From Deltaproteobacteria bacterium (GTDB lineage: Bacteria > Desulfobacterota > Desulfarculia > Adiutricales > Adiutricaceae), in NCBI GenBank assembly GCA_031278635.1, contig JAITKA010000064.1, positions 1 to 64,000 of the forward strand: a DNA stretch of 64,000 nt, given 5' to 3'. The position numbers and the translations under genes are program-made. Of this stretch, positions 40,969 to 54,423 are shown piece after piece (positions within the stretch are counted from its first letter, which is position 1; every line of letters begins with the position of its first letter). The notes beneath the pieces are model-generated. The model was not told the origin of the DNA and searched no databases. It saw only the letters and a list, made by a program, of their open reading frames with translations.

Positions 40969-43515
40969 ATGGAGTCTCCAGCCTTGCCAACCCCCAGGAC
41001 AAAATACGTTTCGCCGCCCCGGCCCCCGGCAACGGGAAAAGGGTTATCCCTGACCGTGGCCTGCCTTTCCCTGGCGTTCATACTCTCGTCAGGGCCTTTG
41101 GCCCTGGGCCAAACGCCCGAGGCGGGGCCCCGGGGCCAGGCCGCCTCCCAGGCCGAGGCGGCGCGGTACGGGGGCACGACCGACATCGTTCTGACCAAAA
41201 CGGTCGAGGTATATTCCTACGAGGATCTGACTTTTTCCATCGACAGCTACACCATAAAGCCAGGCGACAACATAGCCAACATCCTCAAGGCCCAGGGCGT
41301 GTGGCCCCAGCAGCCGGACCAGAAACGGGAGTCCCAGTTACTTAGGCTCGTAAGCGAGCTAAACCCGGTCATCGCCAACCTAAACCAGATCTCGTCGGGC
41401 CAGACCATCTACCTGCCCTCGTCAAGGGGCCTGGACGAGGTCAAGGCCCAGGCGCAGGCCCAGGCCGCCCTTTTGGAAAACCTCGAGGCCAACCCGGACG
41501 CCAAGAAGGTAGCCACCTACGAGTTGGATCAACCGACCCAGAGCCCGGCCAGGGTGGTGGTCAGGAGGCAGATGCCGCCCGAGGAGGAGCTGGCCGAGGG
41601 CGAGTTTAAGCTGTGGCCGGACGGGAAGCCCCCCGAGGGGCCGCCCGCCGAGGAAGCGGCCCCGGTCGCCCCGATGAACCCGATCATACCCTTCGTGGGC
41701 CAGGGCCGGCAGCCGCCCGCGCCGGCGCAGGCGCAGGTCGCGGCCAACCCCGAGCCCGCCGGGGAACCCCAGGCGGCGCCCGAGCCCCCGGCCCCGGCCA
41801 GGGCCCAGGCCGCCCCCGTAAGCGCGCCCCAGGGCCCAGGCAACGAGGGCCCGCTGGCCACGTCCGCGGACGGGACGGTCTACCGGACCGTCAAGGTCAG
41901 GAAGGGCGACACGCTGGAGAAGCTCCTGCGGCGCGAGGGCCTGGACAGGAACCTCATCTACCGGCATTTGATAAAGCTGACCGTGGAGCTGAACCCCGGC
42001 CTTAAAAACCCCAACCTCATAGTCGCCGGGGCCGAGCTTAGGATCCCCGCTTCCGGCGGTTACCTGGCCGGTTACGGCGAGGCGGCCACGGTGGCGGCGG
42101 CCGAGGTCGCCCCCGCCCCCGCGCGGACGGCCAAGGCCGAGCCGGAGCCGGCCCCGAGCCCGCCCAGCTCCGGGGCCAAGGACCCGGCCCCGGTTGGCGC
42201 CGGGAAATACGTGATACCGACCAAAAGGCTCCCGGCGGCCCCCCTCCCGACCATGGAGGCCTTAAACGCCCGGACGGCGCTGGGGATTATTTTCACGAGG
42301 CTGGGCGAGAAGCTGGTCAGCAAGGGCCGGCTGTTCATGCCCCTGGATGAGCCGCCCCATTTCGATATCGATACGGCGGTTATACCGATAATTGAGTTCA
42401 ATAACAACCGGAAGATAATATTGGACTTTAATGGCGATATCGAGGCCGGTCTGATCAAGCGTTTTACGGATAAGTATACCGAATATTCCGTCTTCCAACC
42501 GGCCAAAAAGGAAAGCTTGGACAAGGCCCTGGAGCGCCTTCTGGCCTTGGCCAATTACTACCGCGTGTACGGGAAAAACCAAGCCTTCGAGGGCGGGCGG
42601 GACGTGAAGCTCAAGATCACGGCCGACTGGCTGATCTGGCCCTCGGTGGATAGCTGGAACAAGGGCCAGCCCACCATAGTCAACCTGGCCCCCTCGGCCG
42701 AAAACGGGACGCCGCCGGTCTGGGTCAGGTTCCTGAACGAGCACGGCATGAAGGTCATAGACCTCTTCCAGGGCCGCGTCATCGGGCCCTCGGGGGCCTC
42801 CCCGACCCCGGTCAACAATTTCACGGTCATCGAGGTGGACCAAAACCCCAGCGCCTTCGCCGTGGCCCTAATCAGGAGCCTGGGTTACTCGCCCAGGGTC
42901 GGGGTCACCGTCGATAACGAGAGGGGCAGGGTGGTCACCGGCGGGGCCGAGGCCAACCTGGGGAATTTCCCCCCGGTCTTCTGGGAGACCGAGAAGGGCC
43001 GTTTCATCTTGGAGTATGGCGAGTTCTCGACCGAGGATCTGCAAATCTTGAGGAAAAACGGCTTCAACATCATCTCCAGCCCCAAGGAATTCCGGCCTGT
43101 CCTGAAGGCCATACTGGACAGCGAGAACATAACCCTCGGGGGGAACCTGGTCCTGAACGGCAACTCGACCGGCGGGCCCTCGATAGAGCTGACCATAGCC
43201 GGCCAGAGCTTCCAGTTTAACGGGCGGTCGTATCTCTTTACGCCCGTTAGCCTTCCCGAGAACATGACTTCCCTGGACCCCAACCAAAACGTTGTGGTCC
43301 TCCATTACAAACAGGGGCCGGCCACGGTGATATCGGGCGGCCCCGCCCCGGGCCAGGGCGGCCAGGCCACGGCCGCGCCTACGGCGCCATCCGCCCCGGC
43401 CGCCCAAACCGGTCAGACCGATCAAGGCGGCCCGGCCCCGGCTTCCGGGGCCATGACGGCGGAGACTTTGACCGACGGGGCCGGCTCGGCCTCGATAACG
43501 GTCGAGCCATACTAA
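40969..43515 (+). CDS. large LysM-domain exported protein
   Basis: Signal-like N-terminus; two LysM-like modules (SYTIKPGDNIANILKAQG..., VKVRKGDTLEKLLRREG...); Pro/Ala-rich linkers. Confidence 0.75.
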   Translation: MESPALPTPRTKYVSPPRPPATGKGLSLTVACLSLAFILSSGPLALGQTPEAGPRGQAASQAEAARYGGTTDIVLTKTVEVYSYEDLTFSIDSYTIKPGDNIANILKAQGVWPQQPDQKRESQLLRLVSELNPVIANLNQISSGQTIYLPSSRGLDEVKAQAQAQAALLENLEANPDAKKVATYELDQPTQSPARVVVRRQMPPEEELAEGEFKLWPDGKPPEGPPAEEAAPVAPMNPIIPFVGQGRQPPAPAQAQVAANPEPAGEPQAAPEPPAPARAQAAPVSAPQGPGNEGPLATSADGTVYRTVKVRKGDTLEKLLRREGLDRNLIYRHLIKLTVELNPGLKNPNLIVAGAELRIPASGGYLAGYGEAATVAAAEVAPAPARTAKAEPEPAPSPPSSGAKDPAPVGAGKYVIPTKRLPAAPLPTMEALNARTALGIIFTRLGEKLVSKGRLFMPLDEPPHFDIDTAVIPIIEFNNNRKIILDFNGDIEAGLIKRFTDKYTEYSVFQPAKKESLDKALERLLALANYYRVYGKNQAFEGGRDVKLKITADWLIWPSVDSWNKGQPTIVNLAPSAENGTPPVWVRFLNEHGMKVIDLFQGRVIGPSGASPTPVNNFTVIEVDQNPSAFAVALIRSLGYSPRVGVTVDNERGRVVTGGAEANLGNFPPVFWETEKGRFILEYGEFSTEDLQILRKNGFNIISSPKEFRPVLKAILDSENITLGGNLVLNGNSTGGPSIELTIAGQSFQFNGRSYLFTPVSLPENMTSLDPNQNVVVLHYKQGPATVISGGPAPGQGGQATAAPTAPSAPAAQTGQTDQGGPAPASGAMTAETLTDGAGSASITVEPY

Positions 43516-43593
43516 AGAGGAGAGGTGATCCGGGCCAAGTCGCCCGCGAAGTCCCTTCGCGGCTTTAAGCGTACGCACTCGAGATGAGTCACG

Positions 43594-46542
<2,949 letters not shown>

Positions 46543-46577
46543 GCGGCCATGCCTTCCCGGGATGGCGAAACCAAAGC

Positions 46578-47234
46578 ATGTCGCCCATCGATCAAAGCGC
46601 GCCCTTCGAAAACGGGGCCAAGCCCTTCCCGGCCGACACGGCCCTGATCCTGGCCGGCGGCCGCGGGCTCAGGATGGGCTATGACAAAAAGCGCCTCGCC
46701 CTTGGGGGCAAATCGGTCCTGGAAAGGCTGCTGGAGGGGCTCGGTCCGCTTTTCGCCAAGGTATTGGTGTCCTCGAATGACCCAGTCCCCGGCCTTGAGG
46801 CGCTCCCCGACACCCTTGGCTCCGGCCCCCTGGCCGGCATTTACCAGGGCCTCCTTCACTCCCCCTCGGACTGGCTATACGTCATCGCCTGCGACATGCC
46901 CTTCGTGAACCCCGGCTACATCGCCCATCTGAGGTCGATCGTGGCTTTGGGGGCTTGCGACGTCTGCCTGACCTCCCGCCAGGGGGGCCGCTATGAGCCC
47001 TTTAACGCTTTTTATTCCAAAAATTGCCTAAACGTAATAAAAGAGGCCTTGGAAAGGGGAGAATACAAGATTCAACCGGTCGTGGACCGCCTGAGGGTGG
47101 CCGTGATCCCCCCCGAGATCGCCAAAACCTTCGGTTCCGAGACGATGTTTTTCAACATCAACCGCCCCGGGGACCTGGATCGGGCCGAGGCCCGCTTACG
47201 GGACGCGCCTCCCGGCCCGAAGGGAGACCCCTGA
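46578..47234 (+). CDS. mobA: molybdenum cofactor guanylyltransferase
   Basis: ALILAGGRGLRMGYDKKRLALGGKSVLERLLEGL, VIACDMPFVNP. Confidence 0.88.
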   Translation: MSPIDQSAPFENGAKPFPADTALILAGGRGLRMGYDKKRLALGGKSVLERLLEGLGPLFAKVLVSSNDPVPGLEALPDTLGSGPLAGIYQGLLHSPSDWLYVIACDMPFVNPGYIAHLRSIVALGACDVCLTSRQGGRYEPFNAFYSKNCLNVIKEALERGEYKIQPVVDRLRVAVIPPEIAKTFGSETMFFNINRPGDLDRAEARLRDAPPGPKGDP

Positions 47235-47463
47235 TCCCCCCAAAAAAAATGGCGTCCCGCGACGCCCCTTTGAAGGCCGGCCGCCGATACGGCCTTTTTT
47301 CCTCCCGCATAAATTTCACTCCCATAAATTTCCGCGTTTTTAATTAAAACTCCCCCTCGCCCGGCCCCCGGGCAAAAAAATAACGCCGGGATTCGGTCGG
47401 CAGGTCTAGCCATGCCGCGTCCCGGCGTCGGGTCATGACCGGGTTCCACCCGGCAGGGTTAAC

Positions 47464-47994
47464 TCAAAGGGTGGCCTGGGTCCAGGAGCCGCTCACGGCG
47501 GCCCGTCGCCTGTCGGCGATCTCGTCGCGGAGCTCGCTTTCGGTGACCAGTTCCAGGGCGTCGGTCAGGCAGACCCGGACGCAGGCCGGCGAGTCGGCCA
47601 CGCCGGCGCAGAGGTCGCATTTCAGGGCCACGCACTTGGGCATGCCGTCGGGCATCGTCTGGCCGGTCTCGACCATGTCCATGGCCCCGAAGGGACAGGC
47701 CAGGACGCAGTTCTTGCAGCCGATGCACTTGTTGGCGTTGACCAGCACGCGCCCGGCCTCCATCCCGATGGCCCCGGAGACGCAGGCGGCCTTGCAGGCG
47801 GGCGTCTCGCACTGGCGGCAGTGGATGGGCGCCGTGACCGAGGACGTTTTGACCATGAAAAGCCTGGGGTTGAACTTGTAGTCGTCGTACCCGAGCTCGA
47901 AGAGCCGACGGCCCTCGTGGGCCACAACGCAGCTTATGAGGCAGGTCCGGCAGCCGATGCAGCGGCCGGGGTTGGCTTTGATGAAGGAGTTCAT
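47464..47994 (-). CDS. 4Fe-4S ferredoxin, HydN/HycB-like (partner of Cys-FDH)
   Basis: Four Cys clusters: CIGCRTCLISC, CRQCETPACKAAC, CIGCKNCVLACP, CDLCAGVADSPACVRVC; overlaps FDH stop. Confidence 0.9.
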   Translation of the reverse strand: MNSFIKANPGRCIGCRTCLISCVVAHEGRRLFELGYDDYKFNPRLFMVKTSSVTAPIHCRQCETPACKAACVSGAIGMEAGRVLVNANKCIGCKNCVLACPFGAMDMVETGQTMPDGMPKCVALKCDLCAGVADSPACVRVCLTDALELVTESELRDEIADRRRAAVSGSWTQATL

Positions 47995-50180
47995 GCGCGG
48001 GCGTCCTCCCTTGCGATCCCCATCGAGGATCTGATGTCGGTGTAAATGCGCCGGACCTCGTTCTCGGCCCAGTCCTGATCCTCGATCCTCTCCACTTTGG
48101 CGGCGCAGTACTTATACTCCGGCGTCCGGCTGGTGGGGTCGAGGGAAGATATGGTCAGCTCGTTGCAGGCGCCGATCCACCACTGGTAGGTCATGTACAC
48201 GGCCCCGGGGCGGACCCGCTCGGTGGGCAGGCACCTCGCGATGATGGCGCCGCGCTTGGAGAGGACCCTGACCAGATCGTTGGCCGAAACGTTCAGGGAG
48301 AGGCAGTCCGCGGGGGACATCTCGACCCAGCCCGGCTCGTCCTCCAGGTTCCTGAGGGTCCGGCAGTTGCCGGTCATCGTCCTGGCCGAGTAGTGGCCCA
48401 CCTCCCTGACCGTGCACAGGGTCAGCGGGTAGTCCTTGTTCTCCACCTCCGTCGGGGGGTGGTAGTGGGCGGTCCCGAAGATGCCCCGTCCGTCGGGGGT
48501 GGCGAAATGGCCGCCCTTGTGGAGGTACATCGTGCCCGTATCGGCTGGGCCCTTGTCGAGGCAGGGCCATTGGACGCTTCCCTGTCGCTCGATCTTCCCG
48601 TAGGTGGCCCCGGTGAACTTCGGGGAGAGGTCGAGCATCTCGTTCCAGATCTCCTCGGTGTTCCCGTAGCCCATGGGGTAGCCCATGGCCGTCGAGACCA
48701 GGCAGATGATCTCCCAGTCGTCCTTGATGTCACCCACCGGTTCGACGACCTTGCGGATGCGCTGGAAGCCCCGGTCGGAGCTGGTGTAAACCCCGTCGTG
48801 CTCGCCCCAGGAGGTGGCGGGCAGGATGGCGTCGGCGAAGAGGGCGGTTTTGTTGAAGAAGATGTCCTGGACGACCACGAAGTCGATGGCCGCGAGGGTC
48901 TCCCTGAGCTCGGCCAGATCGGGGTCGGACTGGGCCGGATCCTCGCCGAAGATGTAGTAGGCGTGAATCCTCTTGGCCGGGTCCTTCTCGTGGACGACCC
49001 GCTCGGGCACCCTGGTCAGTTGGAGGCCGGGCTCGGTGGGCAGCGACTTGACGCCCCAGGCCTTGGCGAATTTGGCCCGGGCCTCGGGATCGGCCACCGA
49101 CTGGTAGCCGGGAAAGACGTCCGGGAGGACGCCCATGTCGCAGGTGCCCTGGACGTTGTTCTGGCCCCGCACCGGGCCGGTGCCCGTGCTGGGCCGGCCG
49201 AAGTTGCCGGTGAGCATGGCCAGGCTGCAGAGGCTTTTGACCACCTCGACACCCTGGGAGAACTGGGTGACGCCCATGCCCCAGAGGATGACCGACCGCC
49301 GGCTCCCCGCGTAACGGCGGGCCGCCAGCCTGATGTCATCGGGGCTCAGGCCGGTTATTTCCCCCACCCGCTCGGGCGGGTACCCCAGGACCAGCTCCCG
49401 GAAAGCCTCGTAGCCCTTGGTGTGGTCCCTGATGAAGGCCTTGTCCTCCAAGCCCTCCTGGATTATGACGTTGGCCAGCCCGTTGGTCAGGGCCAGGTTG
49501 GTTCCCCCCTTGAGGGGCAGGTGAAGCTGCGAGATCCGGGCCGTTTCGGTGATCCTGGGATCGGCGCAGATGATGAAGGCGCCCTTCTCCCTGGCCTTGA
49601 CGATCCTGCGGGCCACGACCGGGTGAGAGGTGGCGGCGTTGTAGCCGATGTTGAAAATGACCTCCGCGTCCTCGATCTCGGGGATGGAGAGCGACATGGC
49701 CCCCTCGCCGATGGTCTGCCGGGAGCCGGCGACCGAGGCCGCGTGGCAGATGCGGGCGCAGTGGTCGATGTTGTTGGTGCCGACGCAGGCCCTCATGAAT
49801 TTTTGCATGAGGTAGTTGGGCTCGTTGCCGGGCCCCCTGGCCGAGGCGGCCCCCATGATGGAGTCGGGTCCCCACTTGGCCTTGACCTTGGTGAGGTTGT
49901 CGGCCACGAAAGAAATGGCCTCTTTCCAGCCGACCACCTCCAGCGGGGAGCCCTTGCCCCCTTTGCGGATCATCGGGGCCCGCAGCCTTTTCGTGAGGAT
50001 TTTTGGGTCATTAAGGAAGTCCCAGCCGAACCAGCCCTTCAAACAGGCCTTGTCGTCGTTGGTCCGGCCCTGGACGGGGTGGACGTCGAGGATTTTGTTG
50101 GCCTCGACGTCCGTGGTGAACAACAGCTGGCAACCGGCGCCGCAATAGCAGCAGGTTGTCTGTGTCTGACGTACGGTCAT
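47991..50180 (-). CDS. fdhF: molybdopterin formate dehydrogenase H-like, cysteine form
   Basis: CCYCGAGCQL...CLKG 4Fe-4S site; NIDHCARICHAASVAG places Cys at the active-site position; GPVRGQNNVQGACDMG-like motif. Confidence 0.9.
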   Translation of the reverse strand: MTVRQTQTTCCYCGAGCQLLFTTDVEANKILDVHPVQGRTNDDKACLKGWFGWDFLNDPKILTKRLRAPMIRKGGKGSPLEVVGWKEAISFVADNLTKVKAKWGPDSIMGAASARGPGNEPNYLMQKFMRACVGTNNIDHCARICHAASVAGSRQTIGEGAMSLSIPEIEDAEVIFNIGYNAATSHPVVARRIVKAREKGAFIICADPRITETARISQLHLPLKGGTNLALTNGLANVIIQEGLEDKAFIRDHTKGYEAFRELVLGYPPERVGEITGLSPDDIRLAARRYAGSRRSVILWGMGVTQFSQGVEVVKSLCSLAMLTGNFGRPSTGTGPVRGQNNVQGTCDMGVLPDVFPGYQSVADPEARAKFAKAWGVKSLPTEPGLQLTRVPERVVHEKDPAKRIHAYYIFGEDPAQSDPDLAELRETLAAIDFVVVQDIFFNKTALFADAILPATSWGEHDGVYTSSDRGFQRIRKVVEPVGDIKDDWEIICLVSTAMGYPMGYGNTEEIWNEMLDLSPKFTGATYGKIERQGSVQWPCLDKGPADTGTMYLHKGGHFATPDGRGIFGTAHYHPPTEVENKDYPLTLCTVREVGHYSARTMTGNCRTLRNLEDEPGWVEMSPADCLSLNVSANDLVRVLSKRGAIIARCLPTERVRPGAVYMTYQWWIGACNELTISSLDPTSRTPEYKYCAAKVERIEDQDWAENEVRRIYTDIRSSMGIAREDARA

Positions 50181-50535
50181 AAGCGTCCTTTCGCCCGCGA
50201 GCGGCGGTATCCGTGCGGTTTTTGCCGATCGCCTCCCACGACGGTCGCCAAACCCCGCGTTTTCGCCCCAGGCGCCTCGCCACGCCTGAGCGGTCGTCCC
50301 GGCCTACCCTGGGGCTCCCCATGGCGGATCCCCTGGTTCCCCCCGGGCGGATCGCCCGGGCGTGAAACGCAAGCCGGAAAAAACGCCGTCGGGGAAAATC
50401 CGACGGCATGTTCTTATAATGCCCCGTATTCTCTGGTTTATTCATGAAAAGGACCATCGTCCGGGGCGGAAAGCCCGGCCAGGGCCGCGACCTATGGGCC
50501 CATTCCCGGTCCCGTTCAGTCTTTGGGAACCCCGC

Positions 50536-50808
50536 TTAGGCGATACCGTCAGGCAACGGGGTATATCGCCGTTTACCCGCGGGGTCCGTTTCTACTTTAT
50601 AGATCCCTTGTATGTTTATATTGGCTTTTTTTATAAGTTCGATTGCCTTAGGTAAGTCCGTTAGATCTACCCTTAGGCAAAATCCGCAATCCGAGCCAAG
50701 CTCGGAGGGCCGTCCCATGACGGCGACCGGCAAATCCCCCGATAAAAGGACATCCTCGGCGGCAATCGTGGCCGCCGTGCCGTGAAAGGTGATTACCGCT
50801 TCCGTCAT
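50536..50808 (-). CDS. DUF3343 (putative Se/S carrier-like) small protein
   Basis: MTEAVITFHGTAATIAAEDVLL...SDCGFCLRVDLTD...; located in Se/Mo gene island. Confidence 0.7.
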   Translation of the reverse strand: MTEAVITFHGTAATIAAEDVLLSGDLPVAVMGRPSELGSDCGFCLRVDLTDLPKAIELIKKANINIQGIYKVETDPAGKRRYTPLPDGIA

Positions 50809-50854
50809 GGTTCGCTTATCCCAAAAGCGGCCCAAGCCAAGCCTTGGCCGGTCG

Positions 50855-51865
50855 TTAGCCCCCTATGCCGTACATCCCGACCGGGCCCTTGTAGGTTCGG
50901 TCCTCATCGTTTGGCCCAGGTTTGGCGGAACCGGCGAAAAGGTGGCCGGTGGGTTTACTGGCGGCCAAGCGCCCCATCGCTTCCTTGATTTCGTCGTCGG
51001 AGGCCCCCGAACGGACGAGGGGTTTAAGGTCCAGGCCGGTATCGCTGGCCAGGCAAGGCTTGAGAAAGCCATCCGAGCCCAGGCGCAGCCGGGTGCAACT
51101 GGAGCAGAAACCATGGCTCATGGCGCTGATAAACCCTATTTTCCCCTTAAAGTTTGGTAGGCTATAGTATACGGCCGGACCGTTCCCGATCTTGGCGTCG
51201 TCGGGGCTCAGGCGCCCAAAACGGCTTTCGATGAGGGCCATGATCTCGTCGGTCGGGATGCCCTCCAAGCCGGTAGCCACGCCCATGGGCATGAGTTCGA
51301 TGAACCGGACGGCGAGCACTTCGTTCGCGGCCAGTCCGGCCAAATCGACCAACGTGGACTCGTTATGATGGCGAACCGGGACGCAGTTGATTTTAACGGG
51401 GATGCCCATCGACTTGGCCCGGCCCAAACCGTCCAAGACCGCCAATAGTTCGCTCCTGCGTGCCATTTTGGCGAAGATGGCCGGATCGTTCGTGTTAAGG
51501 CTAATGTTGATGCCCGCCAGGAGCGACGGGGCCCCATCGCCCAGGCGCCCCAGGAAGTCGGCCAGGAGCAACCCGTTCGTGGTGAGGGTGACTTGTTCCA
51601 GGGATGGTATCCGGTGAAGGGCCCTTAGGAACCACTCAAGGTTTTTCTGCAGCAAGGGCTCCCCGCCGGTCAGTTTCACGCGCCTGACCCCCAGTTCGCA
51701 CAAGAGCGAGCAGAGGCGGAGGGTCTCCTCCAGGCGTAGGAACGAGGAGTGGGGTTTCCATTCGACGCCACCCTCTGGCATGCAATACACGCAGCGCAGG
51801 TTGCATCTGTCCGTAATGGAAAGCCTAAGGTAATCCATGGATCTTCCGGATGGATCCAACATCAT
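50855..51865 (-). CDS. moaA: GTP 3',8-cyclase MoaA
   Basis: LRLSITDRCNLRCVYCMPEGG, KLTGGEPLL, C-terminal FCSSCTRLRLGSDGFLKPCL. Confidence 0.93.
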   Translation of the reverse strand: MMLDPSGRSMDYLRLSITDRCNLRCVYCMPEGGVEWKPHSSFLRLEETLRLCSLLCELGVRRVKLTGGEPLLQKNLEWFLRALHRIPSLEQVTLTTNGLLLADFLGRLGDGAPSLLAGINISLNTNDPAIFAKMARRSELLAVLDGLGRAKSMGIPVKINCVPVRHHNESTLVDLAGLAANEVLAVRFIELMPMGVATGLEGIPTDEIMALIESRFGRLSPDDAKIGNGPAVYYSLPNFKGKIGFISAMSHGFCSSCTRLRLGSDGFLKPCLASDTGLDLKPLVRSGASDDEIKEAMGRLAASKPTGHLFAGSAKPGPNDEDRTYKGPVGMYGIGG

Positions 51866-52095
51866 GGTGAAAGCCTCGCGAGAGATTGGTTCTGTTATGG
51901 TTAGCTAATCTTGGTCAAAAAATTCACGGATAAATTTTTTCGTCAAAAAAAATCGTACTCTAGAACATTTTAAAAATTATTGGAATGTCTATGAATCAGC
52001 AAAAACACCTAAGTCCGTAAAACTAGGAAAATTTAGCGAATAATTCCCACGTATTTAAGAAACAAGCGTCGGAAATCAGGGGTTTTTGCGGCTCG

Positions 52096-53343
52096 TCACT
52101 GGTTCGTCAAACCCAGTTTCACTATTTCAACGATGTCCCCCACCGCCAGTCCCTTCAAGCCTTCCTTCATGTCCACCAGGCAATTGCAGCCGGGGAGGGA
52201 GAAAAGCCGGCCGGAGGAATGGTCGTCGGGCAGAAAGACCTCCGGCAGCCTGGCCTCGGTCGGTAAGACGAGGCGGGCCCGTAGAAAGCGCCGTGGGGAG
52301 CTTCCGCCCTTTCCCCCGGAAAAGGGGGTTTGGAGCACGGCCTTGGCCCGCGTCAGGGTCAGGTCGGGCCGGTGGGCCAACCTGGCCAGGGCCGGCCTCA
52401 CGAGTAGCTCAAAGGTGGCCAGGGCGGCGAACGGGTTGCCCGAGAGGCAAAACATCGGTTTTCGGCCATGCCGGCCGCACATGAAGGCGTGCCCGGGTTT
52501 GAAGGCCAGACGGTGCACGTCCAGCTCCGCCCCGAGAAGGCCGAAGACCCGCCCCATGATGTCCTTGTCGCCGACGCTGACCGAGCCGGTGCTGATTATG
52601 ATATCGAGGGCGCCCGCCGTCCCCGCGATAATCCGGGCGGAAGGCCCGGGATCGTCGGGGAGGATCCGGTGCGGGCTGGTGGCGAAACCCAACTCGGCGA
52701 GGCGGGCGTTAAGCATGATGCCGTTACTGTTGTAGATTTTGCCCTCGGCCAAGGGGCCGCCGGCCGGGGAGAACTCCTCGCCGACGCAGAAAACCCCTAT
52801 GTTGGGCTGCCTGAAGACGGTGATCCTTTCGAGGCCCGCGGCGGCGAGCATGGCCAGGTGGGCGAAATCCAGTTTGGTGAAAGGTTTTATGAAGACCTCC
52901 CCGACCTTGATGTCCTCGCCGCTGAAAATATAATTCTCATGCTTTCTGGCCGGTCGCGGGATCAGCGCCCAGCCAGAATCGACGGTCACGATCTCCTTGG
53001 GCAGCATGCAGTCGGCGCCCGCGGGCATGGCGGCGCCGGTCATGATGGAAACGGCCTCCCCGGGCCCCAGTTCCCGGCCGAGGACCGACCCGGCGTAGAC
53101 GGCCCCCACGACCCTGAGGCGGGCCGGGTTGTCCGCGGTGGCCCCCAGGGTGTCCGCCCCCCGCATGGCGTACCCGTCCATCGAGGACCGGTCGAAGGGC
53201 GGGACGGCCGTCGTGGTTCTCACGTCCCCGGCGCTTACCAACCCGAGCGCGGCCTCGATCGGGACGTTCACGGTTTCGTTCAGGGGCTCTATCAGGTAGT
53301 CGAGACGTTCCAGGGCCGTTTCAAGCGTGGCCGAGGTAATCAT
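52096..53343 (-). CDS. moeA: molybdopterin molybdotransferase MoeA
   Basis: DRSSMDGYAMRGAD, IMTGAAMPAGADCMLPKE, STGSVSVGDKDIM, CLSGNPFAALATFE; conserved start at MITSATLETALERL. Confidence 0.92.
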   Translation of the reverse strand: MITSATLETALERLDYLIEPLNETVNVPIEAALGLVSAGDVRTTTAVPPFDRSSMDGYAMRGADTLGATADNPARLRVVGAVYAGSVLGRELGPGEAVSIMTGAAMPAGADCMLPKEIVTVDSGWALIPRPARKHENYIFSGEDIKVGEVFIKPFTKLDFAHLAMLAAAGLERITVFRQPNIGVFCVGEEFSPAGGPLAEGKIYNSNGIMLNARLAELGFATSPHRILPDDPGPSARIIAGTAGALDIIISTGSVSVGDKDIMGRVFGLLGAELDVHRLAFKPGHAFMCGRHGRKPMFCLSGNPFAALATFELLVRPALARLAHRPDLTLTRAKAVLQTPFSGGKGGSSPRRFLRARLVLPTEARLPEVFLPDDHSSGRLFSLPGCNCLVDMKEGLKGLAVGDIVEIVKLGLTNQ

Positions 53344-53996
53344 CGTCCCCGCCCATTGGGCAGCGCCGGGGCGAACTGCCGGAAAAAGTCCCCGTTGGCG
53401 GGGCTCCCCAATATCCTCAGGGCCAGTTCCCTCGCCGCCTTGCCGTCCAGGGGCGAGTCCGTCTCCAATAGGACGTCGGCCAAATCCGCGACCTTGTCGG
53501 CGCTGGGTTTCATGGGCCCGGAAAAGTTCCTTATCATGACGAAGATGCCTGGTTTGACGAATTCCCGGAGGCTGTTGGATTCGGCTATGACCAAGCCCAT
53601 CGGGGGAAGCGATTTGGCGAAAGCCTCGTAGCCCGCCGATAGGCGGTCCCGCAGGGACCGGAGCCAAAAAACCCTCTCGGCCCCGGCCGCCAACAACCGG
53701 GAGGTGTCGGTCCCCGATGAGGGGTCCAGCTCCTCGGCCAGGACGAACGGCTCGGTGAAGGAGCAGGCGCCGCAGCCCTCACCGTTGCGGTGGCAACCGT
53801 CCCCGGCTTTTTCCGCCGTGGTCACCTTGAGCGCTATCACCTTGAAAATTTTACTAAAAGCTTCTATCAGGGCGCAAGATAGGGTGGTTTTGCCCGTGTC
53901 GGTTCCGGAAGCTCCAACCATAAAGAGATACTTTGCGTTTATCAGCCCATTAATTGGCTTAACGTTATTTTCAATCGTATAATGAAGTTGATACAT
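53340..53996 (-). CDS. MobB-like P-loop NTPase with Cys-rich insertion
   Basis: VGASGTDTGKTTLSCALIEAF P-loop, CHRNGEGCGAC cluster; ATGA overlap with moeA. Confidence 0.65.
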   Translation of the reverse strand: MYQLHYTIENNVKPINGLINAKYLFMVGASGTDTGKTTLSCALIEAFSKIFKVIALKVTTAEKAGDGCHRNGEGCGACSFTEPFVLAEELDPSSGTDTSRLLAAGAERVFWLRSLRDRLSAGYEAFAKSLPPMGLVIAESNSLREFVKPGIFVMIRNFSGPMKPSADKVADLADVLLETDSPLDGKAARELALRILGSPANGDFFRQFAPALPNGRGR

Positions 53997-54423
53997 AAAG
54001 CGAATGTGACCTAACTGGTACGTTTAAACGATATAAACAGGAAAAAGTTATTAACTGATTGTTAACAAACACTTAAGCATGGTTAAGTTATAATATTACG
54101 CTTCCAGAACCATCCCGAGTCGCCCGTCTTGGCGCTTCAAGTCCCGTCTTAAACGGTACCCGCTCGCCCCCGTTTAAGCCGGGCCTTACCGGCCGGGGGA
54201 CGGCAGGCCCCGCGACATGGCCATAAAACGACCTTGAAGCGCCTCGGCGCTCCAGACCCCTTGACCCTAGGTTTTTGTGTGTGGGGGGTGTTGTGATTGT
54301 GCCGCCGTCGGGCAGCCAAGGCGCCACGGGGCGATTGAGACCGTTTACCGGCTGGTCTGGAAGGGGGGTAAGGTTCACGGTTTTTTGGCCGCGGGATCGT
54401 CTGGCAATCCAACTAAACGTCAA

